From an uncultured Aquimarina sp. (GTDB taxonomy: Bacteria; Bacteroidota; Bacteroidia; Flavobacteriales; Flavobacteriaceae): a DNA stretch of 64,000 nucleotides. Under the pieces are notes generated by a model that was not told the DNA's origin, did not search any database, and saw only the letters and a program-made list of their open reading frames with translations. This document shows, in pieces, positions 49,723 to 59,295 of this stretch (positions are counted from its first letter, which is position 1; each line of letters opens with the position of its first letter). Both the position numbers and the translations under genes were made by a program. The stretch spans positions 310,001 to 374,000 of the forward strand of contig CANMSO010000004.1 in assembly GCA_947500545.1 (NCBI GenBank). Reading direction: 5' to 3'.

Positions 49723-50088
49723 TTATTTCCAAGCCAAGAAACCTCCTTTTAAATCATAGATTTTTGTAAATCCCATACCAACAAGTTTTCTTGCTGCCAT
49801 TTGACTGCGACCACCAGAACGACAATATAGATAAACGGGCTTATCCTTATCTAATTTTTGAAAAGACATTTTGAAAACATTCTTTTGAGAAAAATCGATA
49901 TTTATAGATCTGGCAATATGTCCATTTTTGAACTCTCTTGGAGTACGAACATCTACAAGTTGCACCTCATTATTTGATATAGCCTCTTTAAAACTAATAC
50001 TATCCAACACTTCTATTTTTTCTGATTCCTGAGTTCTTACCCAAAAAAATAAACTTGATAAAAACATAATTGCAAACATTTTCTTCAT
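49723..50088 (-). CDS. Exported single-domain rhodanese
   Basis: LVDVRTPREFKNGHI; YLYCRSGGRSQMAARKL. Confidence 0.9.
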   Translation of the reverse strand: MKKMFAIMFLSSLFFWVRTQESEKIEVLDSISFKEAISNNEVQLVDVRTPREFKNGHIARSINIDFSQKNVFKMSFQKLDKDKPVYLYCRSGGRSQMAARKLVGMGFTKIYDLKGGFLAWK

Positions 50089-50100
50089 TTAACTTTTCCT

Positions 50101-50144
50101 TTTAAAAAAAGGAAGTGGTTATTGCATAACAAACCACTTCCTTT
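50101..50144 (-). terminator. Intrinsic-terminator-like hairpin in the 5' leader of the rhodanese gene
   Basis: - strand AAAGGAAGTGGTT..loop..AACCACTTCCTTT followed by T's. Confidence 0.7.
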
Positions 50145-50234
50145 AACCAACCAATCAAAACTAACCTTAAATCGAATACATTAATTCTAGTTATCTGTAT
50201 GTAACAAAAATACATTTAGAATTTATCGATGACA

Positions 50235-50248
50235 GTAACAAAAGTTAC
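50235..50248 (-). promoter_or_regulatory. Family B operator GTAACTTTTGTTAC; -7 TATTTTTG
   Basis: Exact TAnnTTTG at 50212-50205, 22-bp spacing. Confidence 0.73.
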
Positions 50249-50346
50249 ATTGTACAATTTTAGAATCCATTGACTGATCAAAATCATGGTATATACTATT
50301 TGGTCTAATTATTTTTAGAAACTTTTAATCAAAAAATAATTATATC

Positions 50347-50835
50347 ATGGCTACTATCATTTTAAATATAAAAACAGAGAAACTTCCTGAACGTAAACTA
50401 GCTTACATTGCCAATACTGGACCTTACAAAGGAAATACTGAACTTTTTGGAAAATTGTTTACCAAAGTCGCGGAATGGGGCAAACCCAAAGGATTATTTA
50501 ATAATCCAAACACAGAAGCGATCACTGTTTATCATGACGATCCAGAATTTGTACCTGAAGATCAACTGACAATTAGTGTGGGATTCACTGTTCAAGAAGA
50601 AACAGACCCTGATAAAGAGATTCAAATCATGGAATTGCCAGAAGGATTATATGTGGTTGGTTCTTTTGAAATTTTTCCTACAGAATACGAAACGGCTTGG
50701 AATCAAACTTTTGAATACATCAAAAGCGAAAAATTAAAACCTTCTGGAATGATGTATGAATCATATAAAAATGAGCCAAATACACATCCAGAAGGCAAAC
50801 ATATTGTTGATATCTGTATTGCTATTGAAGAATAA
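50347..50835 (+). CDS. GyrI-like small-molecule-binding domain protein
   Basis: LAYIANTGPYKGN...LFGKLFTKVAEWG; standalone AraC effector-binding-like domain. Confidence 0.75.
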   Translation: MATIILNIKTEKLPERKLAYIANTGPYKGNTELFGKLFTKVAEWGKPKGLFNNPNTEAITVYHDDPEFVPEDQLTISVGFTVQEETDPDKEIQIMELPEGLYVVGSFEIFPTEYETAWNQTFEYIKSEKLKPSGMMYESYKNEPNTHPEGKHIVDICIAIEE

Positions 50836-50862
50836 TCAATTGATATTCATGAAGCATAAAAA

Positions 50863-52227
50863 CTAAACAGTCATAGAAAATAAAGTGGTTTCAGGTTTGT
50901 TACGCTGTAATCTTAAATCAAAGGCCATACAGATATTACGTACAAACGGACGTCCCTTTGGGGTTACTTTGATTTGTTCATCATAAATCTCCAACAACCC
51001 GTCTGTTTCTAATTCTTTAAGATTTTGTAATACCTCTGGCAGTTCACTGAAATACATAGAACCGTCTTCCCAATCGGTTTCGAAATGACACATTAAGTTT
51101 AAGATATGCTGTCTTATAATTTTATCTTCTTTGGATAATATATGACCGCGATATACGGGGATAATTCCTTCGCGAATAAGATGTTGGTATTCTTCTATTC
51201 CTTTTACATTTTGTGCAAAACCATACCAACTATCACTGATCGCTGATACTCCTAAACCGATCATCATTTGGGTTTTGGATGCGGTGTAGCCCATAAAATT
51301 ACGATGTAGGTCCTTATTGTCAAAAGATTTGTATAGGGAATCATTTTGTAATGCAAAATGGTCCATTCCTATCTCAATGTAGCCAACTTCAGACAATAAC
51401 TTCTTGCCTATCTCGTATTGTTTTCGTTTTTGTTCAGCGTTTGGCAAATCAGAATCATTGAATCCTCGCTGTCCATTACCCTTTTGCCAAGGTACGTGAG
51501 CGTAGCTATAAAATGCCAATCGATCTGGCATTAATTCTTTTGTCTTCAGGATCGTTTCAATAACCGCTTCTTGCGTTTGAAATGGTAATCCAAAAATGAT
51601 ATCATGACCCACTGAAGTATATCCAATATCCCTGGCGACTTCGGTAACGTATTTTACATTTTCAAAAGGTTGTATGCGGTGAATTGCTTTTTGAACCGTT
51701 TCATTATAGTCTTGTACACCAAAACTTACTCTTCTAAAACCTATATCATATAATGCCTGCAAATGTTCACGAGTTGTATTATTTGGATGCCCTTCAAAAC
51801 TAAACTCACAATTCTCTGCTTTTTCAGCAAATCTAAAAATCCCATTAATCAAATAATGCAAATTCTCAGGAGAAAAAAAAGTAGGTGTACCCCCACCTAA
51901 ATGCAACTCTTTTATTTTAGGCCTGGTTTCCCAAAGGTTTAGATATAATTGCCATTCTTTTAAAACCGTATTTAAATATGGTATTTCTACCTCATGCCTT
52001 TTGGTTATACGTTTGTTACATCCACAAAAGGTGCACATGCTCTCACAAAACGGAAGGTGAATATATAAACTTATACCTTCAGACTCATTACTCTCTACAA
52101 ATGATTGTTGAACGGATTTTGTCCAATCTTTTAACGAAAATGTATTAATATCCCAATACGGAACGGTTGGATAACTGGTGTATCGTGGTCCTGGAATGTT
52201 GTATTTATGAACTAGGCTTTCGCGCAT
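50863..52227 (-). CDS. hemN: Oxygen-independent coproporphyrinogen III oxidase
   Basis: YNIPGPRYTSYPTVPYW; CESMCTFCGCNK radical SAM motif. Confidence 0.95.
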   Translation of the reverse strand: MRESLVHKYNIPGPRYTSYPTVPYWDINTFSLKDWTKSVQQSFVESNESEGISLYIHLPFCESMCTFCGCNKRITKRHEVEIPYLNTVLKEWQLYLNLWETRPKIKELHLGGGTPTFFSPENLHYLINGIFRFAEKAENCEFSFEGHPNNTTREHLQALYDIGFRRVSFGVQDYNETVQKAIHRIQPFENVKYVTEVARDIGYTSVGHDIIFGLPFQTQEAVIETILKTKELMPDRLAFYSYAHVPWQKGNGQRGFNDSDLPNAEQKRKQYEIGKKLLSEVGYIEIGMDHFALQNDSLYKSFDNKDLHRNFMGYTASKTQMMIGLGVSAISDSWYGFAQNVKGIEEYQHLIREGIIPVYRGHILSKEDKIIRQHILNLMCHFETDWEDGSMYFSELPEVLQNLKELETDGLLEIYDEQIKVTPKGRPFVRNICMAFDLRLQRNKPETTLFSMTV

Positions 52228-52270
52228 TTGACTGGTTTTTGAATTGTTTTTGTGTTATTTCTTAATTTCT

Positions 52271-53110
52271 CTACTCATGTAACACCAAAAAAGGAATATC
52301 TGTATGATAACTTATTTTTTCAACGGTAGGATGAAACAAAATACGCTGAAAAAAATTGAGATTCTTAGCAATCATCATGATCATATCTATATCCCTACTT
52401 TCTACAAAGCATTGCACAGCTTCTTCTATATTAGGATTAGATAGGAAATGAAAACTATGTTCGATATCATCCTCGAGATAGTCATTCAGGTAGTCTTTAT
52501 TCTTTTTTTGTAAATCAGTTAACTCTTGATCTTTTTTTGCAATATGTAGCACTCTTAATGCTGCATCATTCTTGGTTAGGATATTCGTGATCGTATCCAG
52601 CACCCTGCTCCTGTAATAAATATTATAGTCTGTTGGGAATGCAATTTCCTTAGGTGCAACATAGGTCGCTTTTTCTGGAATTACCAAAACCGGGCACTTT
52701 ACTTTGGTAATTACATCCCCAGTATTACTGCCAATGGTTTTCTCTTTAAGTCCCGAAGCTCCTTTGGTACCCATTACTATAAAGTCAATATGTTTCTCTT
52801 CTATTTGTTTTCTAATTGCATCTACGAAGAAGATATATTCGTTAATTGTAAAAAATCGGTGCTTCGTATTTAATGGTAATTTCTCAATTTTCTTGAGCAA
52901 CATTTTCATCTGCTCTTTCCCACTATGTGTGATTTTTTCTAAAACAGTATCTTTAGAATCATAAAAAGAACTTCCTCCTATCATTTCATCAATATGAGAG
53001 ACATGCAAAAGATAGAAATTGCATTTTGTCTTTTTCAAAAATGATAGTGCATATAGTATGGCATTCCACGAGTTTTCAGAAAAATCTGTCGGGATCAGGA
53101 TGTTTTTCAT
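52271..53110 (-). CDS. Tandem-domain universal stress protein
   Basis: KNILIPTDFSENSWNAILYA; IVMGTKGASGLKEKTIGSNT. Confidence 0.93.
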   Translation of the reverse strand: MKNILIPTDFSENSWNAILYALSFLKKTKCNFYLLHVSHIDEMIGGSSFYDSKDTVLEKITHSGKEQMKMLLKKIEKLPLNTKHRFFTINEYIFFVDAIRKQIEEKHIDFIVMGTKGASGLKEKTIGSNTGDVITKVKCPVLVIPEKATYVAPKEIAFPTDYNIYYRSRVLDTITNILTKNDAALRVLHIAKKDQELTDLQKKNKDYLNDYLEDDIEHSFHFLSNPNIEEAVQCFVESRDIDMIMMIAKNLNFFQRILFHPTVEKISYHTDIPFLVLHE

Positions 53111-53162
53111 CTTAAATACTTTCTAATACAACAAATGTATTAGGATGTTAAGATGTAAAGAA

Positions 53163-53174
53163 TGACAAAAATCA
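53163..53174 (-). promoter_or_regulatory. Family A operator TGATTTTTGTCA before Usp-hemN; -7 TACATTTG
   Basis: Exact TAnnTTTG at 53139-53132. Confidence 0.73.
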
Positions 53175-53184
53175 GTTTATCTAA

Positions 53185-54243
53185 TTATTCTACCAATTGA
53201 AGCCCCGATAGATCCAAAATCTTTATATTACGGCCTTCAATTTCTATAAGTCCGTCTTTTTTAAAACTAGATAATGTACGGATCAAACTTTCGGTGGCAA
53301 TACCAGCAACACTTGCCAAATCATTACGAGATATTTTTATACTATCCTCAGGTTTTTTATTGAGTACCTCGGCAAATTGTAGGATAGTTTGTGCCGTCTT
53401 TTTGCGTACAGAACTATACGCCATCTGCAATAATTGTTCTTTTATTTCAGATAGATTCTCGGTAAGCAATTCCATTAATTCAAGAGAGATATTTTTACTT
53501 TTTTCAAGTATCTCTTTTAAGTTGTTTTTTGATATTCCCGCAATCTCTACATTCTCTACTGCAGTAGCCGATTCCAGATATGGGGTATTATCTACAAATG
53601 AAGTGAAACCAAGAAAATCATCTGCCTTATATAGTGCTGTGATTAGTTCTTTACCACTTTCATCCATCTTATGAGACTTTATAACTCCTTTTAAAATTAA
53701 ATATATCTTGTTGGAATGTTCTCCTTCATTATAAATCATCTCTCCCTTTTGATACTCAGAAATCTCTCCGTGGTCATCAAAAAAATTCTTGAGTTCATTA
53801 AGATTTCTAAATCTATCTTCATTTTGATTTCCATCTGATTGTTCAATTCTTTCGCTTAGAATATTAGAAATTATTTGTGCTTTAGCTAATCTACTCTCTA
53901 TGGCACTTAATAATTCCTCCTCTTCAAAAGGTTTGGTAAGATAATCGTCTGCTCCCAGGTCCATTCCTTTTCGGATTTCTTTATGCTCGGTCTTGGCAGA
54001 TAAAAAAATAAAAGGTATCTGGTTTGTAGTTTTATCATATGACAATGCTTCTAAAACCCCATAACCATCTACCTCTGGCATCATAATATCACAAACAATG
54101 ATATCGGGTTTTTCTTCTTTTGCAGTAGCAATTCCTATTTTTCCATTAGGTGATGTAATCACCTTATAATCGGAAAGTTCTAACAGCTCAGCGGTATTTT
54201 CTCTTAGTGCAGAATCGTCCTCAATTAATAAAACTGTCTTCAT
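53185..54243 (-). CDS. Response regulator: REC + cNMP-binding + Crp-type HTH
   Basis: REC (DIIVCDIMMPEVDG, LSAKTE, LTKPF); cNBD; HTH SVAGIATESLIRTLSSFKKDG. Confidence 0.92.
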   Translation of the reverse strand: MKTVLLIEDDSALRENTAELLELSDYKVITSPNGKIGIATAKEEKPDIIVCDIMMPEVDGYGVLEALSYDKTTNQIPFIFLSAKTEHKEIRKGMDLGADDYLTKPFEEEELLSAIESRLAKAQIISNILSERIEQSDGNQNEDRFRNLNELKNFFDDHGEISEYQKGEMIYNEGEHSNKIYLILKGVIKSHKMDESGKELITALYKADDFLGFTSFVDNTPYLESATAVENVEIAGISKNNLKEILEKSKNISLELMELLTENLSEIKEQLLQMAYSSVRKKTAQTILQFAEVLNKKPEDSIKISRNDLASVAGIATESLIRTLSSFKKDGLIEIEGRNIKILDLSGLQLVE

Positions 54244-54245
54244 TA

Positions 54246-55817
54246 TTATTTGTGATTATTAGCTATCGGTATTTGAACTTCAAACGTGGAACCTTTATTT
54301 TCTTTACTTGTAAAAGTAATAGTCCCTCCTAGATTTTCCAAATGACTTTTCACAATGTTTAATCCTATTCCTGTTCCTTGATCAAGTAATGCGTTTTCTG
54401 CCCTAAAGTAACGTTTAAAGATAAATTCTTGCTCTTTTTCAGGGATACCTATCCCTTGATCAATAATCCTAAAGGTAAGTATGTCATTTTCAAAATCAAC
54501 ATGTAAATCTATGATCGTATTTTCTCCTGAATATTTTATGGCATTATGAATAAGGTTTGATAACACAAGCTCTAAGATTTTCTCATCAAACTCTAATATA
54601 TAATCATCAATATCATTAGGATAATTAATTCGTTGTCCGTCTTTGAGTAGCATATTGGCGTTATATACCACTTCATTAATAACCTTACTAAGAGGAAAAG
54701 TAGTAAACTTATAGGTTGCTTTACCAGTTTCTAAACGCTCGATAGATAAGAAATCATTAAGAATATTGTCCAAATATTTCACCTTACTCTTAATAGTGTC
54801 AAGGTGTTTTTCTCTTTTATCTTGCTGTTCTTCTTTGGTATATTTCCCTGTAAGCGTAGCTGAAGTAAGAATCCCACTTAGCGGAGTCTTGAACTCATGA
54901 GATACAAGAGATAAAAATTTTGTTTTTAACTCGTTAAGATCTTGTTCCTTTTTTAAAGATTCTTTCGTTTTGGCCTCGGCTTCCTTTCGCCGTTCTACTT
55001 CACTCTCTAAGGTGATTACAGTATTTTTAAGCTCCTTAGTTCGCTTTTCAACTGTTTTTTCAAGTTTTTCTGTATAATCCTTTCTATCTGTGATATCCAG
55101 AATAATCGCAACAAATACAGTTGCATCCCCAAAATGTGATAACTGAAGGTGTACTTCTACAGGATATATGGTACCATCCTTGCGTTGATGCATAGTCTCA
55201 AACCCAAGCTTTTCTTTTCTTTTTTGCAGTAAATCCTCGAGTAAATTTCTAAATTTAGTCTCAGTATACTCCGGTTTTATGTCAACAGGAGTAATTTGTC
55301 TAAGCTCATCAAGAGTATATCCTATATTTCCTAGCGCCCCACGATTAACATCAATAAATTTTAAGGATTCTGCATCAAATATGTAGATTTCATTAAGGGA
55401 TTCGTCAAAAATTGTAGCCCAATGTTTTAATTCTTGCTCCGCCTTTTTGCGTTCGGTAATATCCATAACCAAAGCCATTACAAAGGTCTTACCATATATT
55501 TCAAAGGGGCTTAACCCTGCTTCTACCGGGAAAGTTTTTCCGCATTTACGAACCCCACTAATATCTCTACCTCTACCCATCTGGCGCTTCTCACTATTCT
55601 TCAAAAAACTTTTGAAATGCCCTCCGTGATTTCCACGATATTGTTGCGGAATTAGAATATTTAAAGGCTGTCCTTTTAATTCTCCCTTCTTATAGTTAAA
55701 CATTTCCTCTGCCCCGCTATTTGTTGCTACTATAGTTTGATTTTCATCTACAATAATTACACCCTCAGAAATAGCTTCGGCAAGGATATCAAATGTATTT
55801 TCGTTGGTAAACGGCAT
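54246..55817 (-). CDS. PAS-PAS sensor histidine kinase
   Basis: Two PAS domains; H-box VSHEFKTPLSGI; HATPase DQGIGIPEKEQEFIFKRY. Confidence 0.93.
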   Translation of the reverse strand: MPFTNENTFDILAEAISEGVIIVDENQTIVATNSGAEEMFNYKKGELKGQPLNILIPQQYRGNHGGHFKSFLKNSEKRQMGRGRDISGVRKCGKTFPVEAGLSPFEIYGKTFVMALVMDITERKKAEQELKHWATIFDESLNEIYIFDAESLKFIDVNRGALGNIGYTLDELRQITPVDIKPEYTETKFRNLLEDLLQKRKEKLGFETMHQRKDGTIYPVEVHLQLSHFGDATVFVAIILDITDRKDYTEKLEKTVEKRTKELKNTVITLESEVERRKEAEAKTKESLKKEQDLNELKTKFLSLVSHEFKTPLSGILTSATLTGKYTKEEQQDKREKHLDTIKSKVKYLDNILNDFLSIERLETGKATYKFTTFPLSKVINEVVYNANMLLKDGQRINYPNDIDDYILEFDEKILELVLSNLIHNAIKYSGENTIIDLHVDFENDILTFRIIDQGIGIPEKEQEFIFKRYFRAENALLDQGTGIGLNIVKSHLENLGGTITFTSKENKGSTFEVQIPIANNHK

Positions 55818-55929
55818 GTGTATGGGTTAGTCCAAATATCAAGTTTATAATCAAAAAAATACAACAAAGCCCAATGTGGTTGAAGGCTCAGCATATTCCT
55901 ACAAATGTACAAGAAAAACCTAGAAAGAA

Positions 55930-55941
55930 TGATATCGGTCA
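55930..55941 (+). promoter_or_regulatory. Possible weak family A site TGATATCGGTCA; -7 TACTTTAA
   Basis: Upstream of 55989; -7 match only 6/8. Confidence 0.35.
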
Positions 55942-55988
55942 TTTATTATTAACACCTCTTTGGATACTTTAACCAAAAATTATAAATC

Positions 55989-57080
55989 ATGCGAGGTGTC
56001 TTAAATTTAGGGAAGCTTTTTAAGGTTACTATTGAAATTCATTGGACTTTCATTTTCATTTTGGCTTGGATCGTTTTTTTAGAATTAAAATCTGGGGGAA
56101 CATTGTATAACGCAGTAATGAGCATCGTTTTTATACTGTTATTATTTGTTTGTGTGGTAATGCATGAATTTGGTCATATTCTTACTGCAAGAAAATTTGG
56201 GGTACATACCAAAAAAATTACATTGTTACCCATTGGCGGTGTAGCTTCTATGGATACCATCCCTGAAAACCCTAGACAAGAATTATTAATTGCTCTAGCG
56301 GGGCCAGTAGTAAATATTGGGATAGCCATGATTTTACTTTTGTTTGTACCAGTATCATTTTTCTTTGACCAAGATCCCAATCAATTAGAAAACACACTAA
56401 GTCATGTTACCACTCAAAATTTATTAATTTATCTTTTTTCAGCAAACATAGCGCTAGCCGTATTTAATTTTATCCCTGCATTTCCTATGGATGGCGGGCG
56501 TGTGCTTAGAGCTATACTTGCCATGAAAATGGACCGGGTATCTGCAACTAATATTGCCTCTGGCATAGGTCAGTTTCTTGCTTTAGTTTTTGTAATAGTC
56601 GGGATTCTCTATAATCCATTTCTAATAATCATTGGTTTATTTATCTATTTTGGTGCCTATGGAGAGAACAAAATGGTACGACAACTAGCATTACTAAAAG
56701 GTCATAAAATAGGTGAAGCAATGCTAACCAATATATCTATTCTAAAACCTGAAGATACTATAGCGCATGTTATCGATCTTTTGCTTTCTGGGACTGAAAA
56801 AAACTTTGTAGTCGTTCAAAATTCTGACATAACAGGTCTTCTTTACCACAAAGACATTATTAAAAACTCTAAGAACAAAAATCTACTTGTGAAAGACATC
56901 ATGTCTAAATCATTTAAATCAATTGACCTACATGCTGATTTAAAGGACATTTTTAAATTAATCAACACAGGAAAAAGTGATTTTTTTGCTGTCACCAATA
57001 ATGATAAGCTAGCTGGAGCAATAGATCTCACTAATTTAACTGAATTTATGCTAATTCAGTCCAACCTAATTACTAAGTAA
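55989..57080 (+). CDS. Site-2 protease (M50) with CBS domains
   Basis: VMHEFGHILTARKFG; NFIPAFPMDGGRVLRA. Confidence 0.92.
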   Translation: MRGVLNLGKLFKVTIEIHWTFIFILAWIVFLELKSGGTLYNAVMSIVFILLLFVCVVMHEFGHILTARKFGVHTKKITLLPIGGVASMDTIPENPRQELLIALAGPVVNIGIAMILLLFVPVSFFFDQDPNQLENTLSHVTTQNLLIYLFSANIALAVFNFIPAFPMDGGRVLRAILAMKMDRVSATNIASGIGQFLALVFVIVGILYNPFLIIIGLFIYFGAYGENKMVRQLALLKGHKIGEAMLTNISILKPEDTIAHVIDLLLSGTEKNFVVVQNSDITGLLYHKDIIKNSKNKNLLVKDIMSKSFKSIDLHADLKDIFKLINTGKSDFFAVTNNDKLAGAIDLTNLTEFMLIQSNLITK

Positions 57081-57104
57081 TACTACATTTTATATCCTTT
57101 CAAC

Positions 57105-57116
57105 TGATTTATATCA
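57105..57116 (+). promoter_or_regulatory. Family A operator TGATTTATATCA; -7 TAAATTTA
   Basis: -7 at 57140-57147. Confidence 0.62.
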
Positions 57117-57173
57117 TAAAAAACTTCATGCCGACTTGCTAAATTTATCTTATGAATCGATAATTTATATATC

Positions 57174-57578
57174 ATGGATACAACTCAAAATATAGGAATC
57201 AAATTTTATCAAAACCTTGGAAAACTATTCTATTCTATTGCTGCGTCTGATAAAGTTGTTCGCCCGTCTGAATATGAATCTTTACGAAAAATTGTAAAGT
57301 CAGAATGGATGAAAGTAGATGACGTAGAAGATGATTTTGGCGTTGATGCAGCTTTTCAAATCGAAATTGTTTTTGACTGGTTGGACAACGAGGAACTAAA
57401 TGCTGAAGAATCTTTTGGCCAATTTGAAGCGTACTACAAAGAAAATAAATCACGTTTTACAGATAATATAAAACAGTTAATCTGGAGTACTTGTAATGCA
57501 ATTGCTGGAGCTTTTTCTGGTAAAAACAAATCAGAATTGATGATGCTTGGCCGATTGAAATTGATTTTTGAAAAATAA
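57174..57578 (+). CDS. TerB-like/hypothetical helical protein
   Basis: LGKLFYSIAASDKVVRPSEYESLRKIV. Confidence 0.45.
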   Translation: MDTTQNIGIKFYQNLGKLFYSIAASDKVVRPSEYESLRKIVKSEWMKVDDVEDDFGVDAAFQIEIVFDWLDNEELNAEESFGQFEAYYKENKSRFTDNIKQLIWSTCNAIAGAFSGKNKSELMMLGRLKLIFEK

Positions 57579-57599
57579 CATCTAATTCTCAATGTAAAC

Positions 57600-58490
57600 A
57601 TGGAGTTTATTGATTACTATAAAATACTTGGTGTTTCTAAAAGCGCATCAGATGCTGATATTAAAAAAGCATATCGAAAATTAGCCAGAAAATATCATCC
57701 GGATCTCAATCCCAATGATAAGGAAGCAGAGCAAAAGTTTAAAGAAATCAATGAAGCTAATGAGGTATTAAGTAATGTAGAAAATCGAAAAAAATATGAT
57801 CAATATGGCAAAGATTGGAAACATGCTGAAGAATTCGAAAAAGCACAACAATCACAAAAACAATATAATCGATCAGGAAGTCAACAGCAGTATTATGAAG
57901 ACTTTTCTGAAGGAGATTTCTCTGACTTCTTTGAATCAATGTTCGGCGGGGCAAGAAGAGGTTATAGCCAAGGGCAAGTAAAGTATCGAGGGCAGGATTT
58001 TAATGCAGAATTGCACCTCAATTTAATGGATGTTTATACAACTCATAAAAGAACACTAACGGTTAACGGGAAGAACATTAGAATTACAATTCCCGCGGGA
58101 GTCGAAAACGGGCAAACAATAAAGATCAAGGGCCATGGTGGACCAGGAATCGATGGTGGACCAAAAGGAGATTTGTATATCACTTTTGTAATAGAAAATA
58201 GAACACCATTTAAACGCGATAAAAGTGATCTGTATCTAAATAAAGAAATTCAACTATTTACAGCAGTTTTAGGTGGAGAAATAACTATTGATACACTTGA
58301 CGGAAAAGTCAAACTAAACGTAAAACCTGAAACCCAGAATGGTGCAAAAGTAAAGTTAAAAGGAAAAGGGTTCCCCGTATATAAAAAGCAAGGTCAGTTT
58401 GGAGATTTATATGTAACCTATACTATAAAAATACCTAAAGACCTTTCTGAAAAACAAAAAGAATTATTTAGAGAGTTATCCAAACTTTAA
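57600..58490 (+). CDS. cbpA: DnaJ-class chaperone (CbpA-like)
   Basis: J domain HPDLNPND; C-terminal DnaJ domain. Confidence 0.9.
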   Translation: MEFIDYYKILGVSKSASDADIKKAYRKLARKYHPDLNPNDKEAEQKFKEINEANEVLSNVENRKKYDQYGKDWKHAEEFEKAQQSQKQYNRSGSQQQYYEDFSEGDFSDFFESMFGGARRGYSQGQVKYRGQDFNAELHLNLMDVYTTHKRTLTVNGKNIRITIPAGVENGQTIKIKGHGGPGIDGGPKGDLYITFVIENRTPFKRDKSDLYLNKEIQLFTAVLGGEITIDTLDGKVKLNVKPETQNGAKVKLKGKGFPVYKKQGQFGDLYVTYTIKIPKDLSEKQKELFRELSKL

Positions 58491-58500
58491 GTATAGTACA

Positions 58501-58797
58501 ATGACCAAAGAATATCTCATACCGGCAGCAGAATTTTGTGCAAATCACCAAATAGAATTATCTTTTATAAACTCTTTGCATGAGTTTGGATTAATTGAAG
58601 TTGTTAGTATTCAACAAACTACATTTTTAAGTTCTGAAGAGCTCCCCAAACTAGAGCAAATCTTGCTTTTTAACCAAGAATTAGAAATTAATCTAGAAGG
58701 AGTAGAGGTAATTATACGTTTGCTGGAGCGTGTTCATCAAATTCAACATGAAATGAATATCTTAAGAAATAGATTGAGTATATATGAAAACCTCTAA
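58501..58797 (+). CDS. cbpM: CbpM-like chaperone modulator
   Basis: Small MerR-like ORF after CbpA. Confidence 0.72.
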   Translation: MTKEYLIPAAEFCANHQIELSFINSLHEFGLIEVVSIQQTTFLSSEELPKLEQILLFNQELEINLEGVEVIIRLLERVHQIQHEMNILRNRLSIYENL

Positions 58798-58816
58798 TTC
58801 AAAAATATACCTCAAC

Positions 58817-58828
58817 TGATTTTTGTCA
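58817..58828 (+). promoter_or_regulatory. Family A operator TGATTTTTGTCA; -7 TAATTTTA
   Basis: -7 at 58852-58859. Confidence 0.65.
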
Positions 58829-58882
58829 TATTATAGAAAGTATTGTGTGGCTAATTTTACTCCAAATTAAAAACATACCATT

Positions 58883-59167
58883 ATGACACTATACGCAAAA
58901 ATTAATGCTGACTTTTCTGAAAACTATATTGGATATTCTGCTTTGGCAATTATTGCCTCAACATGTTTGGGTTCTATTGCAATTATGACAACGCTTCTGC
59001 ACGGAAATGGTGCCGCACAAATGTTCCTTGTTTTCCTAAGTGTTATCGTTTGTAGTGCACACAATGCTGCAATATTAACCGTTCAAAAACCTAAGTTGGT
59101 ATTAGATCTTTTGATTGCCAGTTTAGTGGCTAATACTCTAATTATAATTGGAAACGGACTTTTTTAA
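58883..59167 (+). CDS. Small membrane protein (94 aa)
   Basis: Three hydrophobic segments; family A site upstream; terminator downstream. Confidence 0.65.
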   Translation: MTLYAKINADFSENYIGYSALAIIASTCLGSIAIMTTLLHGNGAAQMFLVFLSVIVCSAHNAAILTVQKPKLVLDLLIASLVANTLIIIGNGLF

Positions 59168-59185
59168 ACAAACCAGATATTATTG

Positions 59186-59223
59186 AAAAGGGTGAGTTTT
59201 ATGAAAAACTCACCCTTTTTTTG
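59186..59223 (+). terminator. Rho-independent terminator
   Basis: AAAAGGGTGAGTTTT-ATGA-AAAACTCACCCTTTT + T-tract. Confidence 0.88.
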
Positions 59224-59237
59224 TTTAAAACTTAAGG

Positions 59238-59249
59238 TGATCAATATCA
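59238..59249 (+). promoter_or_regulatory. Family A operator TGATCAATATCA; -7 TACTTTTA
   Basis: -7 at 59273-59280. Confidence 0.63.
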
Positions 59250-59295
59250 TATTTTTTGATGAATATCTAAATTACTTTTATTCTTAAGAAAAAAT

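Noticed and set aside
55930-55941. TGATATCGGTCA as a solid regulon member
   Set aside because: The -7 element at the required spacing (TACTTTAA) is poor and a better TACATTTG lies at a non-standard distance on the other strand; kept only as a low-confidence feature.
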